Origin: Candidatus Terraquivivens yellowstonensis
Lineage (GTDB): Archaea; Thermoproteota; Nitrososphaeria_A; Caldarchaeales; Wolframiiraptoraceae
Reading direction: 5' to 3'
Assembly: GCA_023539445.1 (NCBI GenBank)
Contig: JAKCEW010000002.1
Location: 62,001 to 126,000, forward strand
Length of the DNA stretch: 64,000 nt
A program made the translations under genes and the position numbers. This document shows, piece after piece, positions 42,195 to 50,735 of this stretch. How positions within the stretch are numbered: position 1 is the first letter of the stretch; each line of letters opens with the position of its first letter. Below the pieces are notes generated by a model. It searched no databases. It had not been told where the DNA came from and worked only from the letters and a program-made list of their open reading frames with translations.

Positions 42195-43388
42195 ATGGCT
42201 GTGGCGCGTATCTTAGCAAGCCCGTTGGGCATAGTGGCCTTAGATGGTGATAAGATTGTAGGCTTTCGCAGTTATGGCAATGACTTGGACGAGATTGCAA
42301 AAGTTTACTTAAATCTACAGAACGGAGTGCTCCCTCCCAACATAAATGAACTACTCAAGGAGCTGTCGGATAAGGGCTACTCCTCGCTGGCCATTGAAGA
42401 CCAGAAGCTCTTCGAGTCGTTGAGTAAACTGGCTGAAGGTGTTACCCTAGCCGTCGAATATGTTGAGCCGGAGCCTATAGACTTAGAGTCTTTGTTCCTG
42501 AAGAACGGACTCGTTGGTAGCCGTGAGGAGTATGAACAAAAGGTAAAGATGGTCTGTGATGCGGTTCTAGCACTCAGCCTCAAGGTCGCTATAAGCAGAA
42601 GGGATGTGCTCATTATACCTGCCGTCCATGCTCATGAGAATATTGAGAAGCAGATAAACATGATCTACATGGGTTGTAGAGAGTGGTACGGTATCCACTT
42701 TCCCGAGCTAAACGACTTGGTCGACGACCCAGAAGATTATCTAAAGATAGTAACAAAAATAGGCTTAAGGGATAGGATGGATGAAGAGAGTCTCTCGAAA
42801 GTCATCCCGGGTCATAAAAGGTTGAAGGATATACTCACAGCGAAGGAAAAATCTGTGGGTGCTAGCTTATTAGAACAGGATGAGGAGTACATAAAAAGAT
42901 TTGCCGAGGAGGGTCTAAGGTTGATACAACTTAGGAAGGATCTGGAAAATTATATCAAGTCACTCATGGGCCTTGAGGCACCAAACCTAACAGCGATAGC
43001 GGGACCGATACTCGGATCCAAGTTGTTGGCAATGGCAGGAGGTTTAGAGAGGCTTGCGAGAATGCCTGCGAGCACGATACAGGTACTCGGTGCCGAAAAG
43101 GCGCTTTTCCGTTTTCTTAAAACTGGTAGGGGTGCACCAAAGCACGGACTGATATTCCAGCACCCATACGTTCATACATCGCCTAAGTGGCAGAGAGGAA
43201 AGATAGCCAGGGTACTGGCGGCTAAAATATCCATAGCCGCACGCATAGACTACTTCTCACGCGAGGATAGGAGTACTGAACTTAGGAAGGCGCTGGAGAA
43301 AAGGATAAAGGAGATAAAAACAAAATATGCAGAACCTCCTAAGCGTGAGAAGAAGGTGAAAAAGATGAAAGGGCCCCGAAAGGGCTAA
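42195..43388 (+). CDS. nop5: Nop5 (Nop56/58), C/D guide RNP core protein
   Basis: 397 residues. Scaffold of the box C/D RNP, binding L7Ae-RNA on one side and fibrillarin on the other. An N-terminal fibrillarin-binding domain, a central coiled coil (about 130-260), and the Nop domain with LEAPNLTAIAGPILGSKLLA, ASTIQVLGAEKALFRFLKTG and PKHGLIFQHPYV are visible. The tail is the usual Lys-rich KREKKVKKMKGPRKG. Fibrillarin follows, the conserved order. Confidence 0.96.
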   Translation: MAVARILASPLGIVALDGDKIVGFRSYGNDLDEIAKVYLNLQNGVLPPNINELLKELSDKGYSSLAIEDQKLFESLSKLAEGVTLAVEYVEPEPIDLESLFLKNGLVGSREEYEQKVKMVCDAVLALSLKVAISRRDVLIIPAVHAHENIEKQINMIYMGCREWYGIHFPELNDLVDDPEDYLKIVTKIGLRDRMDEESLSKVIPGHKRLKDILTAKEKSVGASLLEQDEEYIKRFAEEGLRLIQLRKDLENYIKSLMGLEAPNLTAIAGPILGSKLLAMAGGLERLARMPASTIQVLGAEKALFRFLKTGRGAPKHGLIFQHPYVHTSPKWQRGKIARVLAAKISIAARIDYFSREDRSTELRKALEKRIKEIKTKYAEPPKREKKVKKMKGPRKG

Positions 43389-43409
43389 AGGATCTTTTGG
43401 GTGATTATG

Positions 43410-44114
43410 ATGTTGAGTGTTGAGAAGCATGATAGGTTTGACGGCGTGTATTGGGTTTGCTCGGAGGATGAGAAGATACTTGCGACTAAGAGCTTGGATA
43501 GGGGCTTTAGGGTCTATGGTGAAAGGTTATTCAGGATAGGTGATGAGGAGTACCGAGAATGGATCCCCTACAGGAGCAAGCTCGCGGCGGCAATCCTCTC
43601 CGGCATCAAGGAGATAGGCATCAGGTCGGGGTCTAGGGTGCTTTATTTAGGCGTTGCGTCGGGGACGACGGCAAGTCATGTCTCTGACATAATCGGTGAG
43701 AAAGGTATGCTTTATGGTGTTGACTTCGCACCGATGGTATTGGCCCAGTTTAAGCGCAACGTCGCCGATAGAAGGAAGAACGTCGTCGCGATATACGCGG
43801 ACGCTAGGTTCCCTACGACATACAAATCCATCGTCGGTCAAGTAGACTTCGTCTACTGCGACATCGCCCAGCCGGAACAGGCCAAGATACTTGCTGAGAA
43901 TGCTAGGCTCATGCTAAAGGATGAAGGTCTGGCCATGATAGCGATAAAGGCGAGGAGCATCGATAGTGTTGAAGAACCAAGCAAAGTTTACAAGCAAGAG
44001 ATTGCTGTGTTGGAGAGCAAAGGTTTAGCCGTGCTTGAAAAAGTTGACTTAGGAAAGTATGAGCAAGATCACATCATGGTCTTAGCAAGGTACTCATCGA
44101 GAAGGCAAAAATAA
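43410..44114 (+). CDS. flpA: Fibrillarin, rRNA/tRNA 2'-O-methyltransferase
   Basis: 234 residues from ATG 43410, five bases after GGTGA. SAM-dependent enzyme of the C/D RNP. Motifs: EYREWIPYRSKLAAAIL, VLYLGVASGTTASHVSDIIG (SAM loop), VYCDIAQPEQAKI and MIAIKARSID. Catalytic Lys/Asp/Lys residues of the fold are present. Follows nop5 directly; L7Ae, the third core protein, is at 13832. Confidence 0.96.
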   Translation: MLSVEKHDRFDGVYWVCSEDEKILATKSLDRGFRVYGERLFRIGDEEYREWIPYRSKLAAAILSGIKEIGIRSGSRVLYLGVASGTTASHVSDIIGEKGMLYGVDFAPMVLAQFKRNVADRRKNVVAIYADARFPTTYKSIVGQVDFVYCDIAQPEQAKILAENARLMLKDEGLAMIAIKARSIDSVEEPSKVYKQEIAVLESKGLAVLEKVDLGKYEQDHIMVLARYSSRRQK

Positions 44115-44118
44115 AAAA

Positions 44119-44775
44119 ATGATGATCTGCGGTATAGACGAGGCCGGTAGGGGCTCGGTAATCGGGCCTTTGGTGGTCTTAGGCATCTCGATTCATGAGA
44201 AAGACGTCCCCTTACTCAGGGGTATAGGTGTTAGGGATTCAAAAAGTCTGAGTAGGAAAGCGAGGGAGGAACTTTACCAAAAAATACTGAGCTTGAACGT
44301 TAGCGTTTACGAGGTTGTCTTGGACGCTACTGAGGTAGACAAGTACCTAAAAAGGAGGTCCGGACTCAGCATAAACGCGCTGGAGGCGAATGCGGTAGCC
44401 GAAATCATCAAAAACCTCAGGCCAGAGGTGGTGTACATAGACTGTCCGGATATAAAGCCTTCTAGATATGCAGAAAGGATTTTGGCAATGCTAGACTACT
44501 CTCCCCGTATAATATGCGAGCACAAGGCGGACTCCCGTTATGAGGTTGTGTCCGCTGCCTCTATCCTTGCGAAAGTGAAGAGGGACGCCATACTGGCCAA
44601 GCTGTCCGAGATCTATGGTGATCTGGGCTCCGGATATTCTTCAGATAAGAGGACTGTCGATTTCCTAAGCAGGTGCTTAAGGGATAAAGGTGAAGTCCCC
44701 CCATGCGTGAGGAAGGGGTGGAAGACCCTCGATAAACTCCTACAAGCGAGGCTGGATAATTTTGGGGAGGGGTAG
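44119..44775 (+). CDS. rnhB: Ribonuclease HII
   Basis: 218 residues (ATG 44119 or 44122). Removes RNA from RNA-DNA hybrids and single ribonucleotides from DNA. The Asp/Glu of the first motif is GIDEAGRGSVIGPLV; RDSKSLSRKAREEL, VYIDCPD and HKADSRYEVVSAASILAKV provide the remaining acidic residues. Located between fibrillarin and THEP1, with very short gaps. Confidence 0.95.
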   Translation: MMICGIDEAGRGSVIGPLVVLGISIHEKDVPLLRGIGVRDSKSLSRKAREELYQKILSLNVSVYEVVLDATEVDKYLKRRSGLSINALEANAVAEIIKNLRPEVVYIDCPDIKPSRYAERILAMLDYSPRIICEHKADSRYEVVSAASILAKVKRDAILAKLSEIYGDLGSGYSSDKRTVDFLSRCLRDKGEVPPCVRKGWKTLDKLLQARLDNFGEG

Positions 44776-44777
44776 TT

Positions 44778-45335
44778 ATGGATGGCGAAAGGTTATTCGT
44801 GCTTACGGGAGCACCAGGAAGCGGTAAGACGACTGTGGTATTGAAGCTTGTTGAGATTTTGAAACAGATGGGGATCAGCGTGGGAGGGATGTACACAAGG
44901 GAGGTTAGGTCTTCTGGAAGTAGGATAGGATTTGAGATAATCGACGTCGCAACGGGCAAGGTTGGCGTGCTGGCCTCGATAGGTCACGGGTCGGGGCCGA
45001 GAGTTGGCAAGTATGTGGTCAACTTAAAGGACTTGGAGGAGGTCGGTGTCAAGGCGATAGAGTCAGCCAGTCAATACGATGTGGTCGTCGTGGACGAGGT
45101 TGGACCGATGGAGCTGAAGAGTCACAAGTTTAAGGAGGCTGTGAAGAAACTTTTGACGAGAGATAAGCCGACAGTTCTTACGATCCACTACAGAGCGAGC
45201 GACGAGTTGCTCGAGGAGATAAGGAAGCTCGTGGGTGGAAAGAGCATAGTGGTAACGTTCGAGAATCGGGATAGGTTACCCATGGAGCTCGCAAAAAGGA
45301 TTGGGAGCATGTTAAGGGGTGTTGGTATTGGATGA
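44778..45335 (+). CDS. Nucleoside-triphosphatase THEP1 family
   Basis: 185 residues. P-loop GAPGSGKT at 11-18, then VGGMYTREVRSSGSRIGFEIID and the Walker B VVVVDEVGPMELKS, which define the THEP1/NTPCR family; these hydrolyse NTPs in vitro, with the cellular role unknown. It overlaps the start of trm1 by up to 17 bases. Confidence 0.92.
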   Translation: MDGERLFVLTGAPGSGKTTVVLKLVEILKQMGISVGGMYTREVRSSGSRIGFEIIDVATGKVGVLASIGHGSGPRVGKYVVNLKDLEEVGVKAIESASQYDVVVVDEVGPMELKSHKFKEAVKKLLTRDKPTVLTIHYRASDELLEEIRKLVGGKSIVVTFENRDRLPMELAKRIGSMLRGVGIG

Positions 45336-46518
45336 GAATGCATTAGAATTTCCGACAATGGTTTACGAAGAGGGAAAAGTTAGGTTTTTAGCTCCAGCCC
45401 TTAAAGAAGGTTGGGAAAAAGCCGTCTCGCCGAGCGGCATGCCCGTCTTCTTCAACCCACACTCTAAGTTATCACGCGATATGGCTGTTCTGATGGTTGG
45501 AGCGTATTTCGAAAGGAAGGGTATAAAGGTCTGCGAGCCTTTGGCTGGTTGCGGCGTTAGGGGCATAAGAATCGCCGTCGAGACGGGGATTGTCTCAAAA
45601 CTTGTTCTGAATGACATAAACAGGTTTGCCTACTCTTTGATGAAGAAGAACGTGGAAGCAGCCGGCCTGGCTGAGATAACCGAAGTTTACAACCTCGACG
45701 CAAACGCACTCCTCGCAGCACATTCCACTGGTAAGCTTAGGTTTGACTATGTGGACGTGGACCCTGCAGGCTCGCCTGCACCTTTTCTCGAGAACGCAAT
45801 ACGTGCTTGCCAAAGCGGGGGTTTGCTTGGTGTTACTGCGACGGACTTAGCACCGCTTTGCGGAACGAACCCCCTTGCATGCGTAAGGAAATACGACGCG
45901 ATACCTTATACGTCACCATACTCAAAGGAAACGGCCGCGAGAATCTTGTTGGGCTTTGTGGCAAGGACCGCTGCGAGGGTTGGAATGAGCGTCTCACCGG
46001 TTTTAACATTCTACAGGAGGCATTACATAAGGACATTCGTAAGACTGAATTACGGCAAGACCTTGGCTAAGGAATCGCTCAAGAACGTTGGATGGATGTC
46101 CGAGTGCAAATCATGCGGTAGTGTTCAATGGTCGAGTTACCTCGAAGACTTTAAACTGTGCGAGTTTTGTAACTCCATTCCGCGGTTTTTCGGCCCCTTA
46201 TGGCTTGGGGAGCTAACCTCGAAAGACCTAATCTTAAAGGCGTTGGGAATGGCCTGCGAGGCTGACATGAAAGAGGCCTACAACTTGCTAAGAAAGATTT
46301 CAGAGGAAATCCAGACAATCCCATTCTATTACAGGGTCGATGAAATTGGTAAGAAGCTTAGGTCAAGAGCACCCAAACCTGCCAGCATCGTGGATAGGCT
46401 CCGATCCCTTGGCTTCAACGCATCGTTAACACACTTTGATGGGCAGGGCTTTAAGACAGACGCTCCGCGCGAAATCGTTGAAGAGGTGTTTTCCGAACTT
46501 GCAACCTCAGAAGCTTAA
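45319..46518 (+). CDS. trm1: tRNA (guanine-26-N2) dimethyltransferase Trm1
   Basis: 399 residues from GTG 45319; TTG 45328 (MDENALEFPTMVYEEGK) is equally plausible, since AAGGGGTG precedes it. Methylates G26 of tRNA. FFNPHSKLSRDMAVLMVG, EPLAGCGVRGIRIA (SAM site), YVDVDPAGSPAPFLENAI and TATDLAPLCGTNPLACVRKY are diagnostic. A C-terminal zinc module (CKSCG, CEFCN) sits near residues 255-280. Last gene of the nop5 operon. Confidence 0.96.
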   Translation: MLVLDENALEFPTMVYEEGKVRFLAPALKEGWEKAVSPSGMPVFFNPHSKLSRDMAVLMVGAYFERKGIKVCEPLAGCGVRGIRIAVETGIVSKLVLNDINRFAYSLMKKNVEAAGLAEITEVYNLDANALLAAHSTGKLRFDYVDVDPAGSPAPFLENAIRACQSGGLLGVTATDLAPLCGTNPLACVRKYDAIPYTSPYSKETAARILLGFVARTAARVGMSVSPVLTFYRRHYIRTFVRLNYGKTLAKESLKNVGWMSECKSCGSVQWSSYLEDFKLCEFCNSIPRFFGPLWLGELTSKDLILKALGMACEADMKEAYNLLRKISEEIQTIPFYYRVDEIGKKLRSRAPKPASIVDRLRSLGFNASLTHFDGQGFKTDAPREIVEEVFSELATSEA

Positions 46519-46541
46519 CCGACAACCTCGTATTGCATACT

Positions 46542-47141
46542 TCACTTCTTATTCAATGCCAATAGAAATATCTCAGAACTATGTTTTCTTGTAGCTGTTG
46601 GTACAATCCGCTTAACCTTTTGAAATATAAGGCGCAACCTGTCTTCAACGTTCTTCACCTCGGGGCTTTCAAAAAGTTTCAGATAAATGCCACCACCCTT
46701 GCGTATTAGCTCGCCTGCTATCCTCAATGCAGCCTCGACAAGTTCAAGTTGCCTCGGTATGTCGACTTCCCTAATTCCTGTCAAATTCGATGCCAAATCT
46801 GATATCAGCTTATCGGCAAGCTCGCCCTTCAAAGCCTCCTTTATCTTCTTTGTTACTTCAGGGTCGAAAACGTCCGAGGTTATGTTTACAACATTATCTG
46901 CGATCTTGAAATTTTGAGGTTTCACATCCACAGCGATGACAAGCCCCTGCGGGCCAACATACTTGGCTGCTAATTGCGCCATACCTCCTGGTGCCGAGCC
47001 TAAGATTATGACCTTATCGCCAGGCTTTAGAAAACCATACCTCCTCTGTACATACTGAAGTTTAAAGGCTGCCCTTGAAAATAGCCCCAACTTTTTTGCT
47101 AACGTAGTGTAGTAATCTCTAGAAGGATGTTTTCTAAGCAT
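46542..47141 (-). CDS. rlmE: 23S rRNA 2'-O-methyltransferase RlmE/FtsJ
   Basis: 199 residues. Rossmann SAM enzyme of the FtsJ family. RAAFKLQYVQRRYGFLKPGD holds the first catalytic Lys, ILGSAPGGMAQLAAKYVG binds SAM, and SDLASN, IYLKLFESPE and HSSEIFLLAL give the rest of the K-D-K-E set. It starts three bases after the TFE-beta gene ends, so the two form one unit. Confidence 0.94.
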   Translation of the reverse strand: MLRKHPSRDYYTTLAKKLGLFSRAAFKLQYVQRRYGFLKPGDKVIILGSAPGGMAQLAAKYVGPQGLVIAVDVKPQNFKIADNVVNITSDVFDPEVTKKIKEALKGELADKLISDLASNLTGIREVDIPRQLELVEAALRIAGELIRKGGGIYLKLFESPEVKNVEDRLRLIFQKVKRIVPTATRKHSSEIFLLALNKK

Positions 47142-47144
47142 GCG

Positions 47145-47516
47145 TTAAACCTGGCCGAACGTGTTAGTATATTGTCCCATTATCCATTCCTCTAACTGCA
47201 CGCATGTACAAGGTGTCACCATCTTATCCAAGCCACACGTATTTTCATGTGGACATGATGGACATGGAGCGCCTTTGATGGGCTCAATACTCAGCTGTCT
47301 TATCAGCGGAACTAACCTTCTAGTCCATCTATCGTTTGCGAACTCCTTAACCCGCTTTACTATCCCTTTCTTTTCTAACTTTATAGCTATCCTAGACCCT
47401 TCCCTACTTGTAACGCCTAGCTTATGCCAAAGCTCAGATTGAAGTATGCCCTTATCTTCGTATTTCAGTAGAAGTTTTATCGCCCGCTCCTCAAGCTTTG
47501 TCATTTTCATCTGCAT
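47145..47516 (-). CDS. Transcription initiation factor TFE-beta (RPC39-like)
   Basis: 123 residues. A winged-helix N-terminal half (TSREGSRIAIKLEKKGIVKRVKEF) is followed by a Cys cluster, CPSCPHENTC and PCTC (C85, C88, C94, C103, C105), as in archaeal TFE-beta, whose 4Fe-4S cluster is needed for binding TFE-alpha. It acts in promoter opening. A GGGATAAAAATAATC element upstream suits a promoter. The TFB gene lies just upstream on the same strand, placing two initiation factors side by side. A generic Fe-S winged-helix regulator is the alternative. Confidence 0.78.
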   Translation of the reverse strand: MQMKMTKLEERAIKLLLKYEDKGILQSELWHKLGVTSREGSRIAIKLEKKGIVKRVKEFANDRWTRRLVPLIRQLSIEPIKGAPCPSCPHENTCGLDKMVTPCTCVQLEEWIMGQYTNTFGQV

Positions 47517-47606
47517 ATTTACTACACCATGATACAGTGCATCCTCGATTATTTTTATCCCAAGATTACCTTATTTACAGATATTTTTCTTGGCAATATT
47601 TAAACA

Positions 47607-48545
47607 CTATTCTGTCTCCAGCTCAATGCGTATCTTGGTATTCGTTAGCAGCTCTTTATACCTGTTCCTGATAGTTACTTCGGTTACCCTTGCAACCTCA
47701 GCAACTTCTCGTTGCGTTAACTTGTAGCCCATAAGCATCGCTGCTAAGTAGGTTGCAGCCGCCGCCAGACCTACAGGACCTCTACCATCTATCAAGCCGC
47801 ATGCCCTCGCGTGTTCCAGTAGTTCAACCGCTAACCTCTCAACCTCACCCCTCACCCTAAAGTTATTAACAAACCTTGAAACGTACAACTTAGTATCCGA
47901 TGAAGGCGGTGCCATGTTTAATTTACTAATGAGAAATCTGTAGCATTTTGTTATCTCCTTTTTGTTCAAATTCAATGCAGCGGCTATCTCGCTTAACATC
48001 CTCGGTATGCCGCACTGCTTACAGGCTAGATAAACGGCTGCCGCTGCTGTGTTTCTTATAGACCTGCCACGCATAACGCTTGTCCTTACTACTTTTCTGT
48101 ATATGAGGCTCGCAGTTTCCATGATATTTGTGGGCAGACCTAGCTTCAGGCATATCGCTGCAATTTCCGATAGACCTCTAATAGAGCTTCTTGCGTTACC
48201 GTTCATCAACGTCATTTTGTCGCATCTCTTAATAGCAGATAACACTTCGATTTGCATATCCGAAACATTCATGCCTTTTGCATCTTTCCATCCTATCTTA
48301 GTCGAGAGACCCATATCATACATAACTAGAGTTACCGGAGCACCAACCCGTGTCCTTTTTCCATCCTTGTCTTGGTCGAAGCACCTCCATTCAGGCCCTA
48401 GGTCTGCCGTAAGATTAACTATAACGTAACCACAATCCACGCAAACTACTTCGCCGCTGAGCTTATCAAACAACAGGTTTGAACTACCGCACTCGGGACA
48501 TCTCGTTACAGTTTCATCATGAATATTTCGTGACAAAAGTCTCAC
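47607..48545 (-). CDS. tfb: Transcription initiation factor TFB
   Basis: 312 residues from GTG 48545, overlapping the gar1 stop (GTGA). It recruits RNA polymerase to TBP-TATA. Zinc ribbon CPECGSSN...CVDCG (residues 16-38), B-reader/linker WRCFDQDKDGKRTRVGAP, and two cyclin repeats (about 105-195 and 205-305), the second ending in a helix-turn-helix REVAEVARVTEVTIRNRYKE that reads the BRE. Its TATA-box targets are evident throughout the window. Confidence 0.96.
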   Translation of the reverse strand: MRLLSRNIHDETVTRCPECGSSNLLFDKLSGEVVCVDCGYVIVNLTADLGPEWRCFDQDKDGKRTRVGAPVTLVMYDMGLSTKIGWKDAKGMNVSDMQIEVLSAIKRCDKMTLMNGNARSSIRGLSEIAAICLKLGLPTNIMETASLIYRKVVRTSVMRGRSIRNTAAAAVYLACKQCGIPRMLSEIAAALNLNKKEITKCYRFLISKLNMAPPSSDTKLYVSRFVNNFRVRGEVERLAVELLEHARACGLIDGRGPVGLAAAATYLAAMLMGYKLTQREVAEVARVTEVTIRNRYKELLTNTKIRIELETE

Positions 48546-48781
48546 TCCATGATGTAAAATTTTGAGCTCTGCGGATACTTCTTATCTGTTATAAGTTTTA
48601 TAGCCACAAAATGCGAGTTAATTGGTCCAAAAATGTTGGATACGTAACCAACATAATTAAGCTCTTCATCGTAAGCTTTAACCCCTAGTCTCGGAACAAC
48701 CTTTCCCTTTAATACGGCCTCATTACCTACGTTGTGAAGTAGGATGCCCAAAAGTACGGGCCCATGCTTCAGCCTAGACAT
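48542..48781 (-). CDS. gar1: H/ACA RNP protein Gar1
   Basis: 79 residues. Beta-barrel protein that binds Cbf5 and helps product release. LGILLHNVGNEAVLKGKVVPRLGVKAYDEE and YVGYVSNIFGPINSHFVAIKL are the family pattern (GxVxxIFGP). Located between SRP19 and TFB; the Gar1-TFB pairing is common in archaea. Its partner Cbf5 is at 23354. Confidence 0.93.
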   Translation of the reverse strand: MSRLKHGPVLLGILLHNVGNEAVLKGKVVPRLGVKAYDEELNYVGYVSNIFGPINSHFVAIKLITDKKYPQSSKFYIME

Positions 48782-48817
48782 AATTAATATTTATAATCGG
48801 TTACATTTAAGATTTTA

Positions 48818-49111
48818 TTACGCCTTTACCTCTTGCCTCAATAATTCTTGTGCTAAGGCTTTAATGACAGACTGTTTGCTTAATGGTTTATCTGGTTTAA
48901 CTATGAGCCTTCCGGTTTTTTTCCAATGTGTTTTAGGATGAGCAGCAACCTCAACCTTGACGTACCATCCAAGCTTCTGAGCAGCCCTACTCAATTTTTC
49001 AACAGTAGGCAGCCTTGACGAAAGTCGTAATGGTACTCTCCTGCCCTTGCCCCAACTTAACGTCCTATCAAAGTATGTGGGCCATATTATGAACCCTTCA
49101 CGTCTGATCAT
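48818..49111 (-). CDS. srp19: Signal recognition particle protein SRP19
   Basis: 97 residues from ATG 49111, five bases after GGTG; GTG 49123 is the longer alternative. RNA-binding protein that shapes 7S RNA for SRP54. IIWPTYFDRTLSWGKGRRVP and the DKPLSKQSVIKALA helix are typical; basic residues in the HPKTHWKKTGRL loop contact RNA. Sits between S8e and Gar1. Confidence 0.94.
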   Translation of the reverse strand: MIRREGFIIWPTYFDRTLSWGKGRRVPLRLSSRLPTVEKLSRAAQKLGWYVKVEVAAHPKTHWKKTGRLIVKPDKPLSKQSVIKALAQELLRQEVKA

Positions 49112-49142
49112 GCTAAGCACCACTTTGTATCTTGTATCAAGG

Positions 49143-49535
49143 CTAGCCAGCAGGTGCGATCAGAACGGCGTTTATGACACCATCTTCACCGGGTCTTGAT
49201 GTAACCTTCGCATCTCCGAGCGGTGTTTCGATTATTGCGCCTTTTGTGATTACGCCCCTCCTTTCATAATCTTTATTGGAGGGGTTAGATTTGACCCGAA
49301 TTATTGTGGTCTTCTCGACTTTTTTCGTGATCGGGTTGTAAACGTTTACCGTATTGTCAGAAACCACTGCTACTTTAATCCCTCCACCGAAAGTCTCTTT
49401 AATGTCTACCTTTCTATCGCCTACTACGGTCAGCCCTGGTTCTCCTCCGCGCTCATATCTTCTCTTCTTCCTGTATGGAATCCTTTTACCGCCAGTCGGT
49501 TTCCGTTTATGTATGTCAGTATGCCACTGTACCAT
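49143..49535 (-). CDS. rps8e: 30S ribosomal protein S8e (eS8)
   Basis: 130 residues. It has the family's HKRKPTGGKRIPYRKKRRYERGG N-terminal stretch (seen in part as KPTGGKRIPYRKKRRYE), VVSDNTVNVYNPITKKVEK and the KGAIIETPLGDAKVTSRPGE segment. Follows scpB on the same strand and precedes SRP19. Confidence 0.95.
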   Translation of the reverse strand: MVQWHTDIHKRKPTGGKRIPYRKKRRYERGGEPGLTVVGDRKVDIKETFGGGIKVAVVSDNTVNVYNPITKKVEKTTIIRVKSNPSNKDYERRGVITKGAIIETPLGDAKVTSRPGEDGVINAVLIAPAG

Positions 49536-49563
49536 GGCAACTTCTTTAAATGGAGGGAGCTTT

Positions 49564-50100
49564 TTAACTTTTACCGGAGCTTTTTTCTAGCAGCTCCTCT
49601 ATGTATTTCCTTATTTCTTGGGGGTTGTTCTTGAGGTTGAAATAATCCGCAAACAATTGAGTGGTCCTAAGTAGAAGCGTTCTACCGGATTTTTCTGCCT
49701 CAACCAATCCCTTCTCAATTAGCTGTCTAACATGTTTATATGCCTCCTTTCCTCTGGCTGCCGCCAGAACCGCCTGACTTACCGGCTGATGGTATGCGAT
49801 GAACGACAACGTTTTGAGTAGGGCTGTGCTCAAAAGCGGTTTCTTCACGTGCTTCCTAGCTATCTCTGAATATTCAGGCGCTAGATACAAAAAGTACCTA
49901 TCACCCTCCAGTTTTTTAATCCTAAATGGATGGTTGGAGTTTTCGTACTCAGTAGATATTTCATTTATGATCTCTCTTATTGTACTTTTCGACGTTGTGC
50001 CTACAGCATTCATGAGTTTTTGCAACTCGACAGGTTTGTCAGATGCGTAAAGTAGCGACTCGATAACCGCCTTCATCCAGGCCTTTCTTTTTTCATCCAT
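49564..50100 (-). CDS. scpB: Segregation and condensation protein ScpB
   Basis: 178 residues from ATG 50100, with GGTGA five bases before it. Two winged-helix domains: the first has VIESLLYASDKPVELQKLM, the second LLKTLSFIAYHQPVSQAVLAAARG and AYKHVRQLIEKGLVEAEKSGR. ScpB dimers bind ScpA to close the Smc ring. It overlaps the scpA end by eight bases. Confidence 0.92.
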   Translation of the reverse strand: MDEKRKAWMKAVIESLLYASDKPVELQKLMNAVGTTSKSTIREIINEISTEYENSNHPFRIKKLEGDRYFLYLAPEYSEIARKHVKKPLLSTALLKTLSFIAYHQPVSQAVLAAARGKEAYKHVRQLIEKGLVEAEKSGRTLLLRTTQLFADYFNLKNNPQEIRKYIEELLEKSSGKS

Positions 50101-50719
50101 GCACCTCACCCAGAGATATCAAGATCTTTCCATCGTCATTTTCTATTATCGTTACCATGCCCCTTGATGCAATAAATAGGAGGAGTATAAAACGTCTTAC
50201 CGCCTCTAACCTATCAACACCGCTCATGATTTCATCCAAAGTTATGGTTCCTTTGCTTTCCAGCACACCTTTTATAAAATTGTAGAACTCCTCCACCTTC
50301 TCTTCGATCTTTATGATGAAATCCTCGATGTTCAGCTGCTGTTGTTCAATATTATCTTGCTTACGCTGTGGTTGCGGCTCAGAGAGAACGCGTTTTAAGG
50401 CGTCAATCAGCTCAAGTATGGTAGTCGTCATGAACTCACCCCTTAATGGTGGAAATATCGGAGGTGGTATGAAGTATTCTTGCTTTTGTTTTATGACGGG
50501 CACCTCGTCGGCATCGAGTAGCCTCTCCGTTTTCATCCTATGCAAGGTTGCCGCAGAATATACGGCGATCCCTGAGGAAGTAAAATCAAACAATTCCTTT
50601 CCCTTTAGCACAATGGCTAAAGAGCTCAGTAACTCTCTTAAGTTAATCTCCCAAACTCTTAGCTTATCCCAGTTTGTAACGTCGAAGAGTACGCGCCACG
50701 GGGATCTAATCCATTGAAT
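50093..50719 (-). CDS. scpA: Segregation and condensation protein ScpA
   Basis: 208 residues if begun at ATT 50719. The kleisin joins the Smc heads. Visible are SPWRVLFDVTNWDKLRVWEI (N-terminal Smc neck-binding part), a helical AIVLKGKELFDF stretch, SAATLHRMKTERLL and a C-terminal winged helix from about 150. The first standard start is GTG 50611, which would delete the N-terminal domain. The frame upstream is open to a TAA about 45 bases inside smc and holds no ATG, GTG or TTG. GAGGGTGA ends four bases before ATT 50719; CTG 50743 is a second option. Confidence 0.85.
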   Translation of the reverse strand: MQWIRSPWRVLFDVTNWDKLRVWEINLRELLSSLAIVLKGKELFDFTSSGIAVYSAATLHRMKTERLLDADEVPVIKQKQEYFIPPPIFPPLRGEFMTTTILELIDALKRVLSEPQPQRKQDNIEQQQLNIEDFIIKIEEKVEEFYNFIKGVLESKGTITLDEIMSGVDRLEAVRRFILLLFIASRGMVTIIENDDGKILISLGEVHG

Positions 50720-50735
50720 CTTTTCACCCTCTATG

